A stretch of 64,000 nucleotides of DNA, taken from the NCBI GenBank assembly GCA_910586295.1, contig CAJUGE010000070.1, positions 1 to 64,000 on the forward strand, in the 5' to 3' direction. Shown in pieces: positions 24,990-35,919 of this stretch (positions within the stretch are counted from its first letter, which is position 1; each line of letters starts with the position of its first letter). A program made the position numbers and the translations under genes. A model generated the notes under the pieces. It was not told the DNA's origin and ran no database searches. It saw only the letters and a program-made list of their open reading frames with translations. The DNA is from an uncultured Bacilli bacterium. Its GTDB lineage: Bacteria > Bacillota_I > Bacilli_A > RF39 > UBA660.

Positions 24990-25185
24990 AAAGATTATTA
25001 TGTCTTTAAAGGAGTTAGTTTAGTAAATAGTATTATTTGTTTGAGTATACTATTGTAAGTTAAATCTCTTGTCATAAAATAGAGAAATTTAAAAGTGTTC
25101 ATATGTTATAACTATAATGGTTAAGATAAATGTTTTTGTTATTTTCTTTTTTAGATTTCTCTTGTATAATAAAGATGGTGAATAA

Positions 25186-27535
<2,350 letters not shown>

Positions 27536-27548
27536 TAAGATTCTAAAG

Positions 27549-27585
27549 CTCTTATGCTTTTAGGAGTGTAAGAGTTTTCTATTTG
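27549..27585 (+). terminator. Terminator after the ligA unit
   Basis: CTCTTAT (27549-27555) pairs with GTAAGAG (27568-27574), with TTTT after it. Confidence 0.65.
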
Positions 27586-27656
27586 TTAATTATTCGTTAT
27601 GTAAACTAGCATAAATTAATAAAATATTGTATAATTAGTATCAAGAGGTGAAAAGA

Positions 27657-28112
27657 ATGAAAAAGTTAATTAAGGAAAATAAAGTTTTATTTGTTTTATC
27701 TATTATAATTTTAATAAGTTTGATATGCATAGGGGTGGGGTTAATAACTTATTTTTATAGTGAAGATGGAGATAAATTTGGAAATAGGTGTGAAGGTGCA
27801 GATAAGTTACCTATAAGTGAAAATATTTCTGAAGATATAAAAAGTTTATATGAAAGTGGTGTAGAGAGTGTTAAAGTTGATGTTATTTGTAAACGTATTG
27901 ATGTTTTGATAGATGTTGCACCAGGTATTAGTAAGGTGGATGCTCAAAGTATAGGAGTTAGGGCATTAGAAAAGTTTACTGATGAGCAAAAATCTTTCTA
28001 TGATATTTCATTTTTGATTACTTGTAAAGGTAATACTGAGGAGACTACTGTTTTTCCAATGCAAGGTATGAAAAATTCTGAAAATTCTCAAATAGTATGG
28101 ACTAATAATTAA
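27657..28112 (+). CDS. Membrane-anchored protein of unknown function
   Basis: About 151 residues. One membrane segment at about 10-33 (VLFVLSIIILISLICIGVGL), then an outside domain with three cysteines (GNRCEGADKL, VKVDVICKRID, FLITCKGNTEE). ATG 27657 is preferred since AGAGGTG is just upstream; the GTG at 27648 is within that site. It is 11 bases before the GGDEF-type gene and probably shares its message, so it could be an accessory or partner of that sensor. Confidence 0.65.
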   Translation: MKKLIKENKVLFVLSIIILISLICIGVGLITYFYSEDGDKFGNRCEGADKLPISENISEDIKSLYESGVESVKVDVICKRIDVLIDVAPGISKVDAQSIGVRALEKFTDEQKSFYDISFLITCKGNTEETTVFPMQGMKNSENSQIVWTNN

Positions 28113-28123
28113 GAGGAGTTATT

Positions 28124-30142
28124 ATGAGGAAAAATAATAGGAAAAAGTATTTTTTAATTACAGGGTTAGTTTTAATATTATTAGTGCTTCTTTTTGGAAT
28201 ATTATATTATGTAAACAATTCTAAGAATAATTATTCTTTTGCTGAGAAGAATTGGATTAATAGTAATGTTGATAACATTAAGAATGTAAATGTTCAATCT
28301 GGCTTACCTATTTTTAGTGAAAATGGTGAAGGTGTATTTTATGATTATTTAAGGGAAATGGAAAAAGATACAGGTTTAACATTTAATATTACTGTTAGTT
28401 CTGATGGTAATTCTAGTGAATCATATAAGCTTTTAAATAAGAATGATATTGATAAAAACGACTTAGTCTTTTATACAGACCATTATGTTGTTATTAGTAA
28501 GTCTGATAAGCAATTAGTTGATTTATCTAATATTAATGAACAATTAATTGGTGTTATAGGTGAAGATAAAGAATATGTATCTAAGTATTTGAGTGATTAT
28601 AATTTTGAAATTCAAGATTATGATAATTTTACTAAAATGGATGAGGAAATGAATCATTCAATATATTATGCAATTATTCCTATGTATAGATATATGACTG
28701 ATATAGTGTATAATAAATATAATATTGTGTATCATATAGAAGGGCTACATTCTCATTATGTTTTGAGTAAATCTGTTGATAATGATATTTTGAGTAACGT
28801 ACTCACAAAATTTTATAATAAATGGGAAGATGAGATTTATACTAATATAAATAAGCATTTCTTAGCACTTTATTATAAATCTAATAGTTTGAGTGAACTT
28901 GAAAGAGAAACAATTACGGGTGATGATTTGTTAGTAGGTTATATAGAAAATATGCCTTATGAGGGTAAAATCAATAATCATTTTAGTGGTGTTACTAATG
29001 AATATTTAAGTTTATTTGCAGATATGACAGGCGCTACTTATAAATATATTAAGTATAATGATTTAAATAAGTTGACTGAGGCTCTTAATTCTAAGAAAGT
29101 TGATTTAGTTCTAAATTATTATAATATTAGTAGTCCTAGTTATCAATCAAGTGTTGGTCTTGGAAATATAAACTATGTTATTATTACTCATCATGATAAT
29201 GTGATTCCAGTTGAAAGTTTAGAGAGTATTAAAGATGATAATATTAAGATGGTTAAAAATACTAAACTATATAATTTTATAAAAGATAAACAAATGGAAG
29301 TTCAAGATTATGATAATTATAGAGAGTTATTTAAAGATATGAATAATAGAGATGTAGTTATAATGGAGAAGAGTACTTTTGAATTTTATAAGAATAGTAA
29401 ACTAAAAAATTATGTTATTAAATATATAGGTACAAGTGATGTTAGTAATTCGTTCTTACTTAATAATGATAATAGAGTACTTAATGATATGTTTAATTTC
29501 TATTTGACTACATTAGGAAATAAATCAGTTCATAATATGGCTGTAAGAGATTCTTTGCAAGATGTTAATGCTAATGTAATTATTCAGTTTGTAATTAGTA
29601 ATATAACTTATATTTTAATCTTAGGTTTAGCAATAGCTTTCTTACTCTTTAAATTTAATAGGAAAGTTAAAGTTACTAAGAAGATTAAGAAAGAAGATAA
29701 GATGATGTACTTAGATATTATGACTAATCTTAAGAATAGAAATTATCTTAATGATAATCTTAACTATTGGGAATCTAATAAGATTTATCCACAATCTATA
29801 GTGGTAGTCGATTTGAATAATATTTCTACTATTAATGATACTAAGGGGCATGAAGAAGGAGATAAACAAATTAAAGGTGCTGCTGGAATACTTATAAAAA
29901 CTCAAAGGGAAAATTCTGAAATTATTAGAACTGATGGAAATGAATTTTTGATATATTTAGTTGGATATGAAGAAAAACAGATAGTTACGTATGTTAATAA
30001 ATTACTTAAAGAATTTAAGAATTTACCATATGAGTATGGAGCTAGTGTTGGTTATTCTATGATTAATGCAGAGTCTACTACTATTGACGATGCTATTAAT
30101 GAAGCACTTATTATGATGAGGAGAAATAAAGGGGAAAAATAA
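28124..30142 (+). CDS. Sensor with two solute-binding domains and a degenerate GGDEF domain
   Basis: Protein of 672 residues. A first membrane segment (about 9-28) is followed by two periplasmic-binding-protein-like modules (about 45-240 and 265-465; similar YDNF/YDNY...AII/VIM patterns). A second membrane segment lies near 487-510 (ITYILILGLAIAFLLF). A GGDEF fold follows: MYLDIMTNLKNRNYLNDNL, VVVDLNNISTINDTKGHEEG. The signature itself is DGNEF (residues 604-608) in place of GGDEF, so cyclase activity is doubtful. The domain arrangement suggests sensing of an outside small molecule. Start codon follows AGAGGAG; the next gene begins 1 base after the stop. Confidence 0.8.
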   Translation: MRKNNRKKYFLITGLVLILLVLLFGILYYVNNSKNNYSFAEKNWINSNVDNIKNVNVQSGLPIFSENGEGVFYDYLREMEKDTGLTFNITVSSDGNSSESYKLLNKNDIDKNDLVFYTDHYVVISKSDKQLVDLSNINEQLIGVIGEDKEYVSKYLSDYNFEIQDYDNFTKMDEEMNHSIYYAIIPMYRYMTDIVYNKYNIVYHIEGLHSHYVLSKSVDNDILSNVLTKFYNKWEDEIYTNINKHFLALYYKSNSLSELERETITGDDLLVGYIENMPYEGKINNHFSGVTNEYLSLFADMTGATYKYIKYNDLNKLTEALNSKKVDLVLNYYNISSPSYQSSVGLGNINYVIITHHDNVIPVESLESIKDDNIKMVKNTKLYNFIKDKQMEVQDYDNYRELFKDMNNRDVVIMEKSTFEFYKNSKLKNYVIKYIGTSDVSNSFLLNNDNRVLNDMFNFYLTTLGNKSVHNMAVRDSLQDVNANVIIQFVISNITYILILGLAIAFLLFKFNRKVKVTKKIKKEDKMMYLDIMTNLKNRNYLNDNLNYWESNKIYPQSIVVVDLNNISTINDTKGHEEGDKQIKGAAGILIKTQRENSEIIRTDGNEFLIYLVGYEEKQIVTYVNKLLKEFKNLPYEYGASVGYSMINAESTTIDDAINEALIMMRRNKGEK

Positions 30143-30143
30143 T

Positions 30144-31022
30144 ATGATAGATAAGATAAAAGATTTTGTTAAAAATGTTTTAGATATTATGAGGAAACCT
30201 GAGATGCTTACTTTACCTAGTACACTTGCTTACTATTTCGTTTTAAGTGCTGTACCTATTATATCTATAGTACTTTTGATAGCAACTTCTTTTAACTTGT
30301 CTGCTTCTTTTATTATAGATTTTATTGCTGACAATTTTAGTGAGGATTTGGTAAATCTTCTTACTCCTTTATTTTCTGAACAGACTTTTTCTTTAGGTTT
30401 TATGGTTTATCTTGGAGTTTCTTTCTTTCTTGCCAGTAATGGTAGTGATTCTATAATTGTTGCTTCAAATATGATTTTTAATTTAGAAAATAAGCATTAT
30501 ATTAAAAGAAGAATTAAAGCATTTGGAATAACATTAATTATTTTCTTACTTTTTACATTTATGTTGATAGTTCCATTGTTTGGTGAGCAGATTATTGCTA
30601 TTTGTATAAGTTTGGGTGTTAGAAATTCTATTGTTGATGTAATGAAAATGCTTTATCCAGTGTTAAATGTTCCAGTAACTTTAATAGTCATGTATTTTGC
30701 AATAAAGCTAATTTACGTTATAGCACCAGATGATAAAATTAAAAGTAAATATGTAACTAAAGGTGCTGTATTTACAACTACTCTTTGGTTTATTGTAACC
30801 ATGATTTATTCTTATTATATTAAAAATCTTGCAGATTATAGTCATTATTATGCTGGACTTGGTACTATAGTTATGCTTATGGTATGGCTTTATATTTTGG
30901 CATTTATATTTGTTATAGGTATAAGCTTGAATTATAGAAATGCAACTGAAGAGATAGAGAGAACTAATACTATTAAGTTAAAAGAACTTGAAGAAAGAGT
31001 TAGGGCTAGTAAAGTAAAATAG
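30144..31022 (+). CDS. YihY/BrkB-family membrane protein
   Basis: Protein of 292 residues with six membrane segments. YihY/virulence factor BrkB pattern: LPSTLAYYFVLSAVPIISIV near residues 24-43, a long hydrophilic turn, GAVFTTTLWFIVTMIYSYYI, then DYSHYYAGLGTIVMLMVWLY. The family has no firmly known function and is not the tRNA-processing RNase BN it was once called. It directly follows the GGDEF-type gene, suggesting co-transcription. Confidence 0.88.
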   Translation: MIDKIKDFVKNVLDIMRKPEMLTLPSTLAYYFVLSAVPIISIVLLIATSFNLSASFIIDFIADNFSEDLVNLLTPLFSEQTFSLGFMVYLGVSFFLASNGSDSIIVASNMIFNLENKHYIKRRIKAFGITLIIFLLFTFMLIVPLFGEQIIAICISLGVRNSIVDVMKMLYPVLNVPVTLIVMYFAIKLIYVIAPDDKIKSKYVTKGAVFTTTLWFIVTMIYSYYIKNLADYSHYYAGLGTIVMLMVWLYILAFIFVIGISLNYRNATEEIERTNTIKLKELEERVRASKVK

Positions 31023-31042
31023 GCAATACTTTTAATTATGTA

Positions 31043-31090
31043 GAGACTAGTGTTTCTTACAAAATCGTAAGAGCAAATTGGTCTTTTTTT
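31043..31090 (+). terminator. Terminator after the YihY gene
   Basis: AGAC pairs with GTCT around an inner hairpin CTTAC/GTAAG, then seven T. It ends the 27657-31022 operon. Confidence 0.7.
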
Positions 31091-31109
31091 CTGTATAATT
31101 ATATTTGTT

Positions 31110-31260
31110 AAGTGAAGTTAACAAAAAAGTAATGAGTAGTTGGTGGAATGCAACTAAGTTATTGTTTAAAATAAGACTAATATTAAGGTGAAGTTTATAA
31201 TATATGAATAGAACTTCTTTAATTGTTATTAAGTTAGGTGGTGTTTTTAAAAGAAAGGTT
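31110..31260 (+). promoter_or_regulatory. Possible decayed T-box leader
   Basis: The hairpin AGTTG-GTGGAATG-CAACT at about 31137-31154 resembles the T-box Stem I apical loop. TTAGGTGGT at 31234-31242 resembles the T-box bulge, 97 bases away against 101 in the metG leader. GAAGTT/AACTTC forms a Stem III-like hairpin between them. No terminator or aminoacyl-tRNA synthetase gene follows. It may be the leader of a gene now lost. Confidence 0.3.
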
Positions 31261-31373
31261 ATTGGGAGTGAAGGTGTAAGCATAGTTCTTTGGAAAATAA
31301 AGAAAATTAATTTAAGTTTTAATAATTTTTCATATACTGGAGAAATATTACAGTTTGGGGTATAATAGTTATT

Positions 31374-31884
31374 ATGGCATTTTTAAAATATTGTGTTATG
31401 CCTACATATTTTTATAAATTTAAATATTTGATTTGCAGGAGTAAAAAGAGTGATTATATTTCTTTGACATTTGGTAATGTGCCTAATGAGTATAATGAAA
31501 AGTTTTTTGACTTATCTAAAGGATAGGATTTTAACTGTACTTTCTTTTTGGATGAAGATTTTGTTTTTAAGTATAGAGATATAGTTTCTAGAATGTTAAC
31601 TGATAGTCATTTGGTAGGAGTTTATTCTTGTTAACATATGAATCCTTGGAGTGTTGATTATTTAAGGGCTAATATGGATTTTATAAATGGTATTAATGTT
31701 TTAGAAGAGATTGGTATTTCTGTTAAATTTTATAGAGTATTTTCGGAGAATAATTTGTTTAAATTATGAAAGAGGAAAAGTTGAAGTCTCTTTAATAACT
31801 TTGGAAGTTTTAAGAGAGACTGTACTTGATTTGATTAGTATGATTTATTGTTTTAGGAGATTAGATAGGTATGATGAAGAATAG
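31374..31884 (+). pseudogene. Decayed gene of unknown family
   Basis: The frame from ATG 31374 reads MAFLKYCVMPTYFYKFKYLI and on, but meets TAG, TAA and TGA stops (about 31524, 31632, 31767). Protein-like text lies between them: FFLDEDFVFKYRDIVSRMLT, and VDYLRANMDFINGINVLEEI. After the TGA a shifted frame continues as ERGKVEVSLITLEVLRETVL and ends at 31884, within the next gene's start. The original protein was about 170 residues. No family recognised. A TATAAT at 31361-31366 may be its old -10. This, the T-box-like stretch and a terminator fill the 850-base gap. Confidence 0.55.
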
Positions 31885-32908
31885 GAAATTAAGAATTATA
31901 TATTTTTTGATATTTTTGATATGCGTTGTAGGGACTTTTTATGTTGTCTTTAAGAAAAATGATGTTAATTTGATTTTGAGTAATATTTCTAAGACTGATT
32001 TTAAATTTATATTTTTGGCAATTTTATGTATGTTTGCATATATTAGTGGAGAGGGTATTAATATTAGGCGTGTTCTTGTTACTAGTGGACATAAAGTAAA
32101 CTTTTTTAGTGCTTTTAAGTATGCAGCAGTAGGCTTCTTCTTTAGTTCAATTACTCCTTCTGCAACTGGAGGAGATCCTGCTCAACTGTTTTTTATGGCT
32201 AAAGATAATCTTCCTGTAACTCACAGTGTTTTAGCTCTTCTGGTGGAGTTATCTAGCTTTCAGGCAGTTTTATGTATCTTGTCTTTAGTTGGACTTATTG
32301 TTAATTTTGATCTGTTAATAAATTCTAGTAGTATAAAGTATTTTTTAATTTTAGGTATGATTATAAATATTCTTTATTTGACTTTTCTTATAATGATGAT
32401 TTTTTCTAAAAAAACTGTTATAAAAATTATTAATTTTATTTATAGAGTTTTTGGTAGAATTTCTAAGAAAAGTGATTTGATTTATGATAAATGTTTAAAA
32501 CAAGTTGATGATTATCATGAGTGCGCTATTTATTTGAAAAGTCATAAGATTGTACTTCTAAAAATCTTTTTGACTACGATGATACAGATGATACTTTATT
32601 ATAGCGTTCCATACTTTGTTTATAGATCTTTAGGTTTACAAGGAGAGAACATTTTTACATTTGTACTGTTACAAGCATCTCTTAGTATGGCTATTTCTTA
32701 TATGCCGATGCCTGGTACAGTAGGTGCTAGTGAAGGTGCATTTATGTTAGTCTTTAAGTCGCTTTTTCCTGCTAGTGTTTTAAGTAGTGCTATGTTAGTC
32801 AGTAGAGGTGTTAGCTTTTATTTGTTTGTTGTAATTAGTGGATTTATTATTTTAAGTAGCATTATTTATGAAAAATTATGTAAAAAAAATAAGAGTATTT
32901 GTGTATAA
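31871..32908 (+). CDS. Flippase-like / UPF0104 (MprF-type) membrane protein
   Basis: Protein of 345 residues with eight or so membrane segments. It has the lysylphosphatidylglycerol synthase transmembrane family signatures: AAVGFFFSSITPSATGGDPA near residue 85 and SMAISYMPMPGTVGASEGAF near 275. Such proteins move lipids across the membrane (the MprF flippase domain and its stand-alone relatives). There is no synthase domain. Two adjacent ATG codons start it, after TTAGGAG. It ends with its own terminator. Confidence 0.88.
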   Translation: MMKNRKLRIIYFLIFLICVVGTFYVVFKKNDVNLILSNISKTDFKFIFLAILCMFAYISGEGINIRRVLVTSGHKVNFFSAFKYAAVGFFFSSITPSATGGDPAQLFFMAKDNLPVTHSVLALLVELSSFQAVLCILSLVGLIVNFDLLINSSSIKYFLILGMIINILYLTFLIMMIFSKKTVIKIINFIYRVFGRISKKSDLIYDKCLKQVDDYHECAIYLKSHKIVLLKIFLTTMIQMILYYSVPYFVYRSLGLQGENIFTFVLLQASLSMAISYMPMPGTVGASEGAFMLVFKSLFPASVLSSAMLVSRGVSFYLFVVISGFIILSSIIYEKLCKKNKSICV

Positions 32909-32919
32909 CTACTCTTTTT
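32891..32919 (+). terminator. Terminator of the flippase-like gene
   Basis: AAGAGTA (32891-32897) pairs with TACTCTT (32910-32916), then T-rich. The stop codon is in the loop. Confidence 0.75.
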
Positions 32920-32921
32920 AT

Positions 32922-32950
32922 TTGATTTAAAGTTACGATTGTGTTATTAT
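32922..32950 (+). promoter_or_regulatory. Promoter of the large repeat protein
   Basis: TTGATT (32922-32927), 17 bases, TATTAT (32945-32950). The same sequence block recurs before the second repeat protein (35862-35890), so both are likely controlled alike. Confidence 0.7.
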
Positions 32951-32978
32951 TTAAGATAGATACTAGGGAGGATTTATT

Positions 32979-35783
32979 ATGAGTTTAAAAGGCCCTTATA
33001 CTGAGGAAGAGAAAAAAATTATTGAAGAAGATGGCTTATACTATGAAATGGGAGAATCTAAATATGAGAAGAAAAAAAGATTTATTTTAATTTTTGTATT
33101 CTTTGTCCTTCTTTTAGGACTTACTGCTTTAGGTACTTGGTCTTTTGTTAAGTATTTTCGTGATAGTACTAATGGATTAAATATCGATTTAAATGGTGAC
33201 AGGTGGCCAGATCTGAATATTGATTTAGATAACGATGGCAAATGCGATGTAAACTGTGATATAGACGGAGATGGTAAGCCAGATATTAATATTAGTTATC
33301 CTAAGTATGGAAGATTACATGCAGCAATATTCAATGTAGATACCGATGGAGATGGCAAACCTGATTGGAACTTAATTAATCAAGATACCGATGGAGATGG
33401 CAAATGTGATTTAAACTGCGATATAGATAATGATGGGTGGCCAGATACTAATTTAGATTTAGATGGAGATGGCAAGCCAGATATTAATATCGATACAGAT
33501 GGAGACGGTAAATGCGATTTAAATTGTGATTTAGATGGAGATATGAAGCCAGATTTAAACATCGATACAGATGGAGACGGCAAATGTGATGTAAACTGTG
33601 ATACTGATGGCGATGGCAAACCAGATATTAATATTACTATAAAAGGTGATCCTGAAGATAAGCCTATATTTAATATCGATATAGATGGAGATGGTAAGCC
33701 AGATAAGAATTTGACAAATCAAGATACAGATGGAGATGGCAAGTGCGATTTGAATTGTGATATTGATAAAGATGGATGGCCAGATACTAATTTAGATATA
33801 GACGGAGATGGCAAGCCAGATATTAATATCGATACAGATGGAGACGGTAAGTGTGATTTAAATTGTAATACTGATGGAACAGGTAAATGTAATTATAATT
33901 GTGACACTGATGGAGACGGAAAACCAGATACTAATATAGATACAAATGGTAATAAGCTTCCAGATATGAATTTGGATATTGATGGAGATGGCAAACCAGA
34001 TGTTAATGTAGATAAAGATGGGGATGGCAAACCAGATGATAATCTAATGAATCAAGATACAAATAAAGATGGTATTTGTGATTTAAATTGTGATACAAAT
34101 GGAGATGAGTGGCCAGATACTAATATAGACATAGACGGAGATGGTAAACCAGATATTAATATAGATGTTGATAATGATGGAGTATGTGATTATAATTGTG
34201 ATGCTGATGGAGATGGCAAACCAGATGATAATCTTATGAATCAAGATAAAGATGGAGATGGCAAGTGCGACTTGAATTGTGATACAGATGGAGATGGCAA
34301 GCCAGATATTAATATTGATGCAAACGGAGACGGTAAATGTGATTTGAATTGTGACACTGATGGAGATGGTAAGTGTGATTTAAATTGTGATACAAACGGA
34401 GACGGTAAGTGTGATAAGAATTGTGATATAAATGGCGATGACAAGTGTGACAGAAATTGTTATGATAACAATGATAAATGTATAAAGAATTGTGACACTG
34501 ACGGAGACGGTAAGTGTGATACAAATTGTTATGAGAATCCGAATAAACCAGATTTGTGTACAAAAAATTGTGATACAAATGGTGATGGCAAATGTGATTT
34601 GAATTGCGATACTGATGGAGATGGTAAGTGTGATAAGAATTGTGACACTGATGGAGATGGCAAGTGCGATGTTGATTGTTATGATAACAATGATAAATGT
34701 ATAAAGAATTGCGATACCGATGGAGACGGTAAGTGTGATACAAATTGTTATGAGAATCCAGATAAACCTGGAGTTTGTACAAAAAATTGTGATTTTGACG
34801 GAGACGGTAAGTGTGATTTAAATTGTGATACCGATGGAGATGGCAAGTGCGATGTGAATTGTTATGAGAATCCAAGTAAACCAGATGTGTGTACAAAGAA
34901 TTGTGATACAGATGGCGATGGTAATTGTGATGTGAATTGTCATGAGAATCCAAGTAAACCAGATGTGTGTACAAGAAACTGTGATTATGATGGAGATGGC
35001 GAGTGTGATTTAAACTGTAACGAAGATCCAAATAAACCAGGGGTGTGTACAAAAGATTGTGATACAGATGGCGATGGTATTTGTGACTTGAATTGTACTT
35101 GTAAGGAAAATTGTGATGATAATAAGGATGGGGTTTGTGATAGAAATTGTTACGATGATCCAAATAATCCTAATGTATGTACTAAAAACTGTGATACTGA
35201 TGGAGACGATAAATGTGATGTCAATTGTTATGAGAATCCAGATAATCCTAATATGTGTACTAAGAACTGTGATACTGATGGAGATGGGGTTTGTGACTAC
35301 AATTGTTATGATGAAAATGGAAACTGTACTAAAGAGTGTGACACTGATGGAGATGGTAAGTGTGATATTGAATGTGATGATGAGGTTGTTCTTGGTCAAT
35401 TAACATTTGTTGATACTAATAAACTTAATAGTAACGCTTTGGTTCCAGGATGGACAGGAAGTAAAACATTTATTGTTATGAATAATAGTACTTCAGTAGT
35501 TAAGTATAAGATATCTTGGACTAATATTATTAATACTTTCACTTCAACTAATAATTTATATTATGGTTTGGTTAGAAATGGAAATACTCTTGCTGATATA
35601 GAGACTGCTAGAGTTCCTAGAAATGTTGATCAAGGTAAGAGTCTAGTAGATAATGTTTCTATTCAACCAGGTGAAATTCATACTTATACTATTACTTATG
35701 AGTTTAGAAATACTGAATTTAATCAAGATGTAGATAAGGATAAGACATTTAGTACTAAGCTTAGAGTTGATACTTTAAATTAA
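32979..35783 (+). CDS. Membrane-anchored calcium-repeat protein with C-terminal TasA-like domain
   Basis: Protein of 934 residues. Residues 1-33 are charged and probably cytoplasmic (IIEEDGLYYEMGESKYEKKK); 34-58 are a membrane segment. From about 67 to 800 come some 47 units of 12 residues (hand count) of two kinds: DTDGDGKPDINI, and DTDGDGKCDLNC with two cysteines. The Asp spacing (DxDxDGxxD) is that of thrombospondin type 3 / dockerin calcium loops. In the last third the units alternate with YENPxKPxVCTKNC spacers. The final 130 residues (VPGWTGSKTFIVMNNSTSVV to the end) resemble the TasA/camelysin domain of the three genes after 37737. There is no LPXTG anchor. It is presumably a calcium-stiffened, possibly disulphide-bonded stalk displaying a fibre-type head. 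Confidence 0.8.
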   Translation: MSLKGPYTEEEKKIIEEDGLYYEMGESKYEKKKRFILIFVFFVLLLGLTALGTWSFVKYFRDSTNGLNIDLNGDRWPDLNIDLDNDGKCDVNCDIDGDGKPDINISYPKYGRLHAAIFNVDTDGDGKPDWNLINQDTDGDGKCDLNCDIDNDGWPDTNLDLDGDGKPDINIDTDGDGKCDLNCDLDGDMKPDLNIDTDGDGKCDVNCDTDGDGKPDINITIKGDPEDKPIFNIDIDGDGKPDKNLTNQDTDGDGKCDLNCDIDKDGWPDTNLDIDGDGKPDINIDTDGDGKCDLNCNTDGTGKCNYNCDTDGDGKPDTNIDTNGNKLPDMNLDIDGDGKPDVNVDKDGDGKPDDNLMNQDTNKDGICDLNCDTNGDEWPDTNIDIDGDGKPDINIDVDNDGVCDYNCDADGDGKPDDNLMNQDKDGDGKCDLNCDTDGDGKPDINIDANGDGKCDLNCDTDGDGKCDLNCDTNGDGKCDKNCDINGDDKCDRNCYDNNDKCIKNCDTDGDGKCDTNCYENPNKPDLCTKNCDTNGDGKCDLNCDTDGDGKCDKNCDTDGDGKCDVDCYDNNDKCIKNCDTDGDGKCDTNCYENPDKPGVCTKNCDFDGDGKCDLNCDTDGDGKCDVNCYENPSKPDVCTKNCDTDGDGNCDVNCHENPSKPDVCTRNCDYDGDGECDLNCNEDPNKPGVCTKDCDTDGDGICDLNCTCKENCDDNKDGVCDRNCYDDPNNPNVCTKNCDTDGDDKCDVNCYENPDNPNMCTKNCDTDGDGVCDYNCYDENGNCTKECDTDGDGKCDIECDDEVVLGQLTFVDTNKLNSNALVPGWTGSKTFIVMNNSTSVVKYKISWTNIINTFTSTNNLYYGLVRNGNTLADIETARVPRNVDQGKSLVDNVSIQPGEIHTYTITYEFRNTEFNQDVDKDKTFSTKLRVDTLN
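33180..35380 (+). repeat. In-frame 36-bp tandem repeat array
   Basis: The coding repeats are also DNA repeats, with frequent near-identical words such as GATGGAGATGGCAA and TGTGATTTAAATTGTGAT. A higher-order period of roughly 115 residues is visible (FNVDTDGDGKPDWNLINQ recurs as FNIDIDGDGKPDKNLTNQ). The high identity makes unit gain and loss by recombination likely, and could also cause assembly collapse. Base composition is richer in GC than its surroundings. Confidence 0.8.
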
Positions 35784-35792
35784 ATTAAAATA

Positions 35793-35829
35793 AAAGGAAT
35801 TGTTATTAAAATATAGCAGTTCTTTTTTT
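35793..35829 (+). terminator. Terminator of the large repeat protein
   Basis: AAAGGAATTGTTAT pairs (with wobbles) with ATAGCAGTTCTTT, followed by T. Confidence 0.65.
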
Positions 35830-35861
35830 AGTAAAGTTAATGGTAAGTGTAATCATTTTAT

Positions 35862-35890
35862 TTGATTTAAGTATGTGTTTGTGTTATTAT
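35862..35890 (+). promoter_or_regulatory. Promoter of the second repeat protein
   Basis: TTGATT (35862-35867), 17 bases, TATTAT (35885-35890), a duplicate of the 32922-32950 promoter. The flanks TTTTATTTGATTTAA and TTGTGTTATTATTTAA are shared. Confidence 0.7.
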
Positions 35891-35919
35891 TTAAAGTAGA
35901 ATAATAGGGAGACGATAAT

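Noticed and set aside
31374..31884. Alternative genetic code with stop codons read through
   Set aside because: The region contains TAG, TAA and TGA together with a frame change, and intact genes elsewhere use TGG for Trp and end in TGA.
34309..35163. A 284-codon open frame on the - strand, rich in His and Tyr, opposite the repeat protein
   Set aside because: It is the mirror of the Asp-rich repeats (GAT/TGT words read as ATC/ACA and shifted); there is no ribosome site and composition is unnatural.
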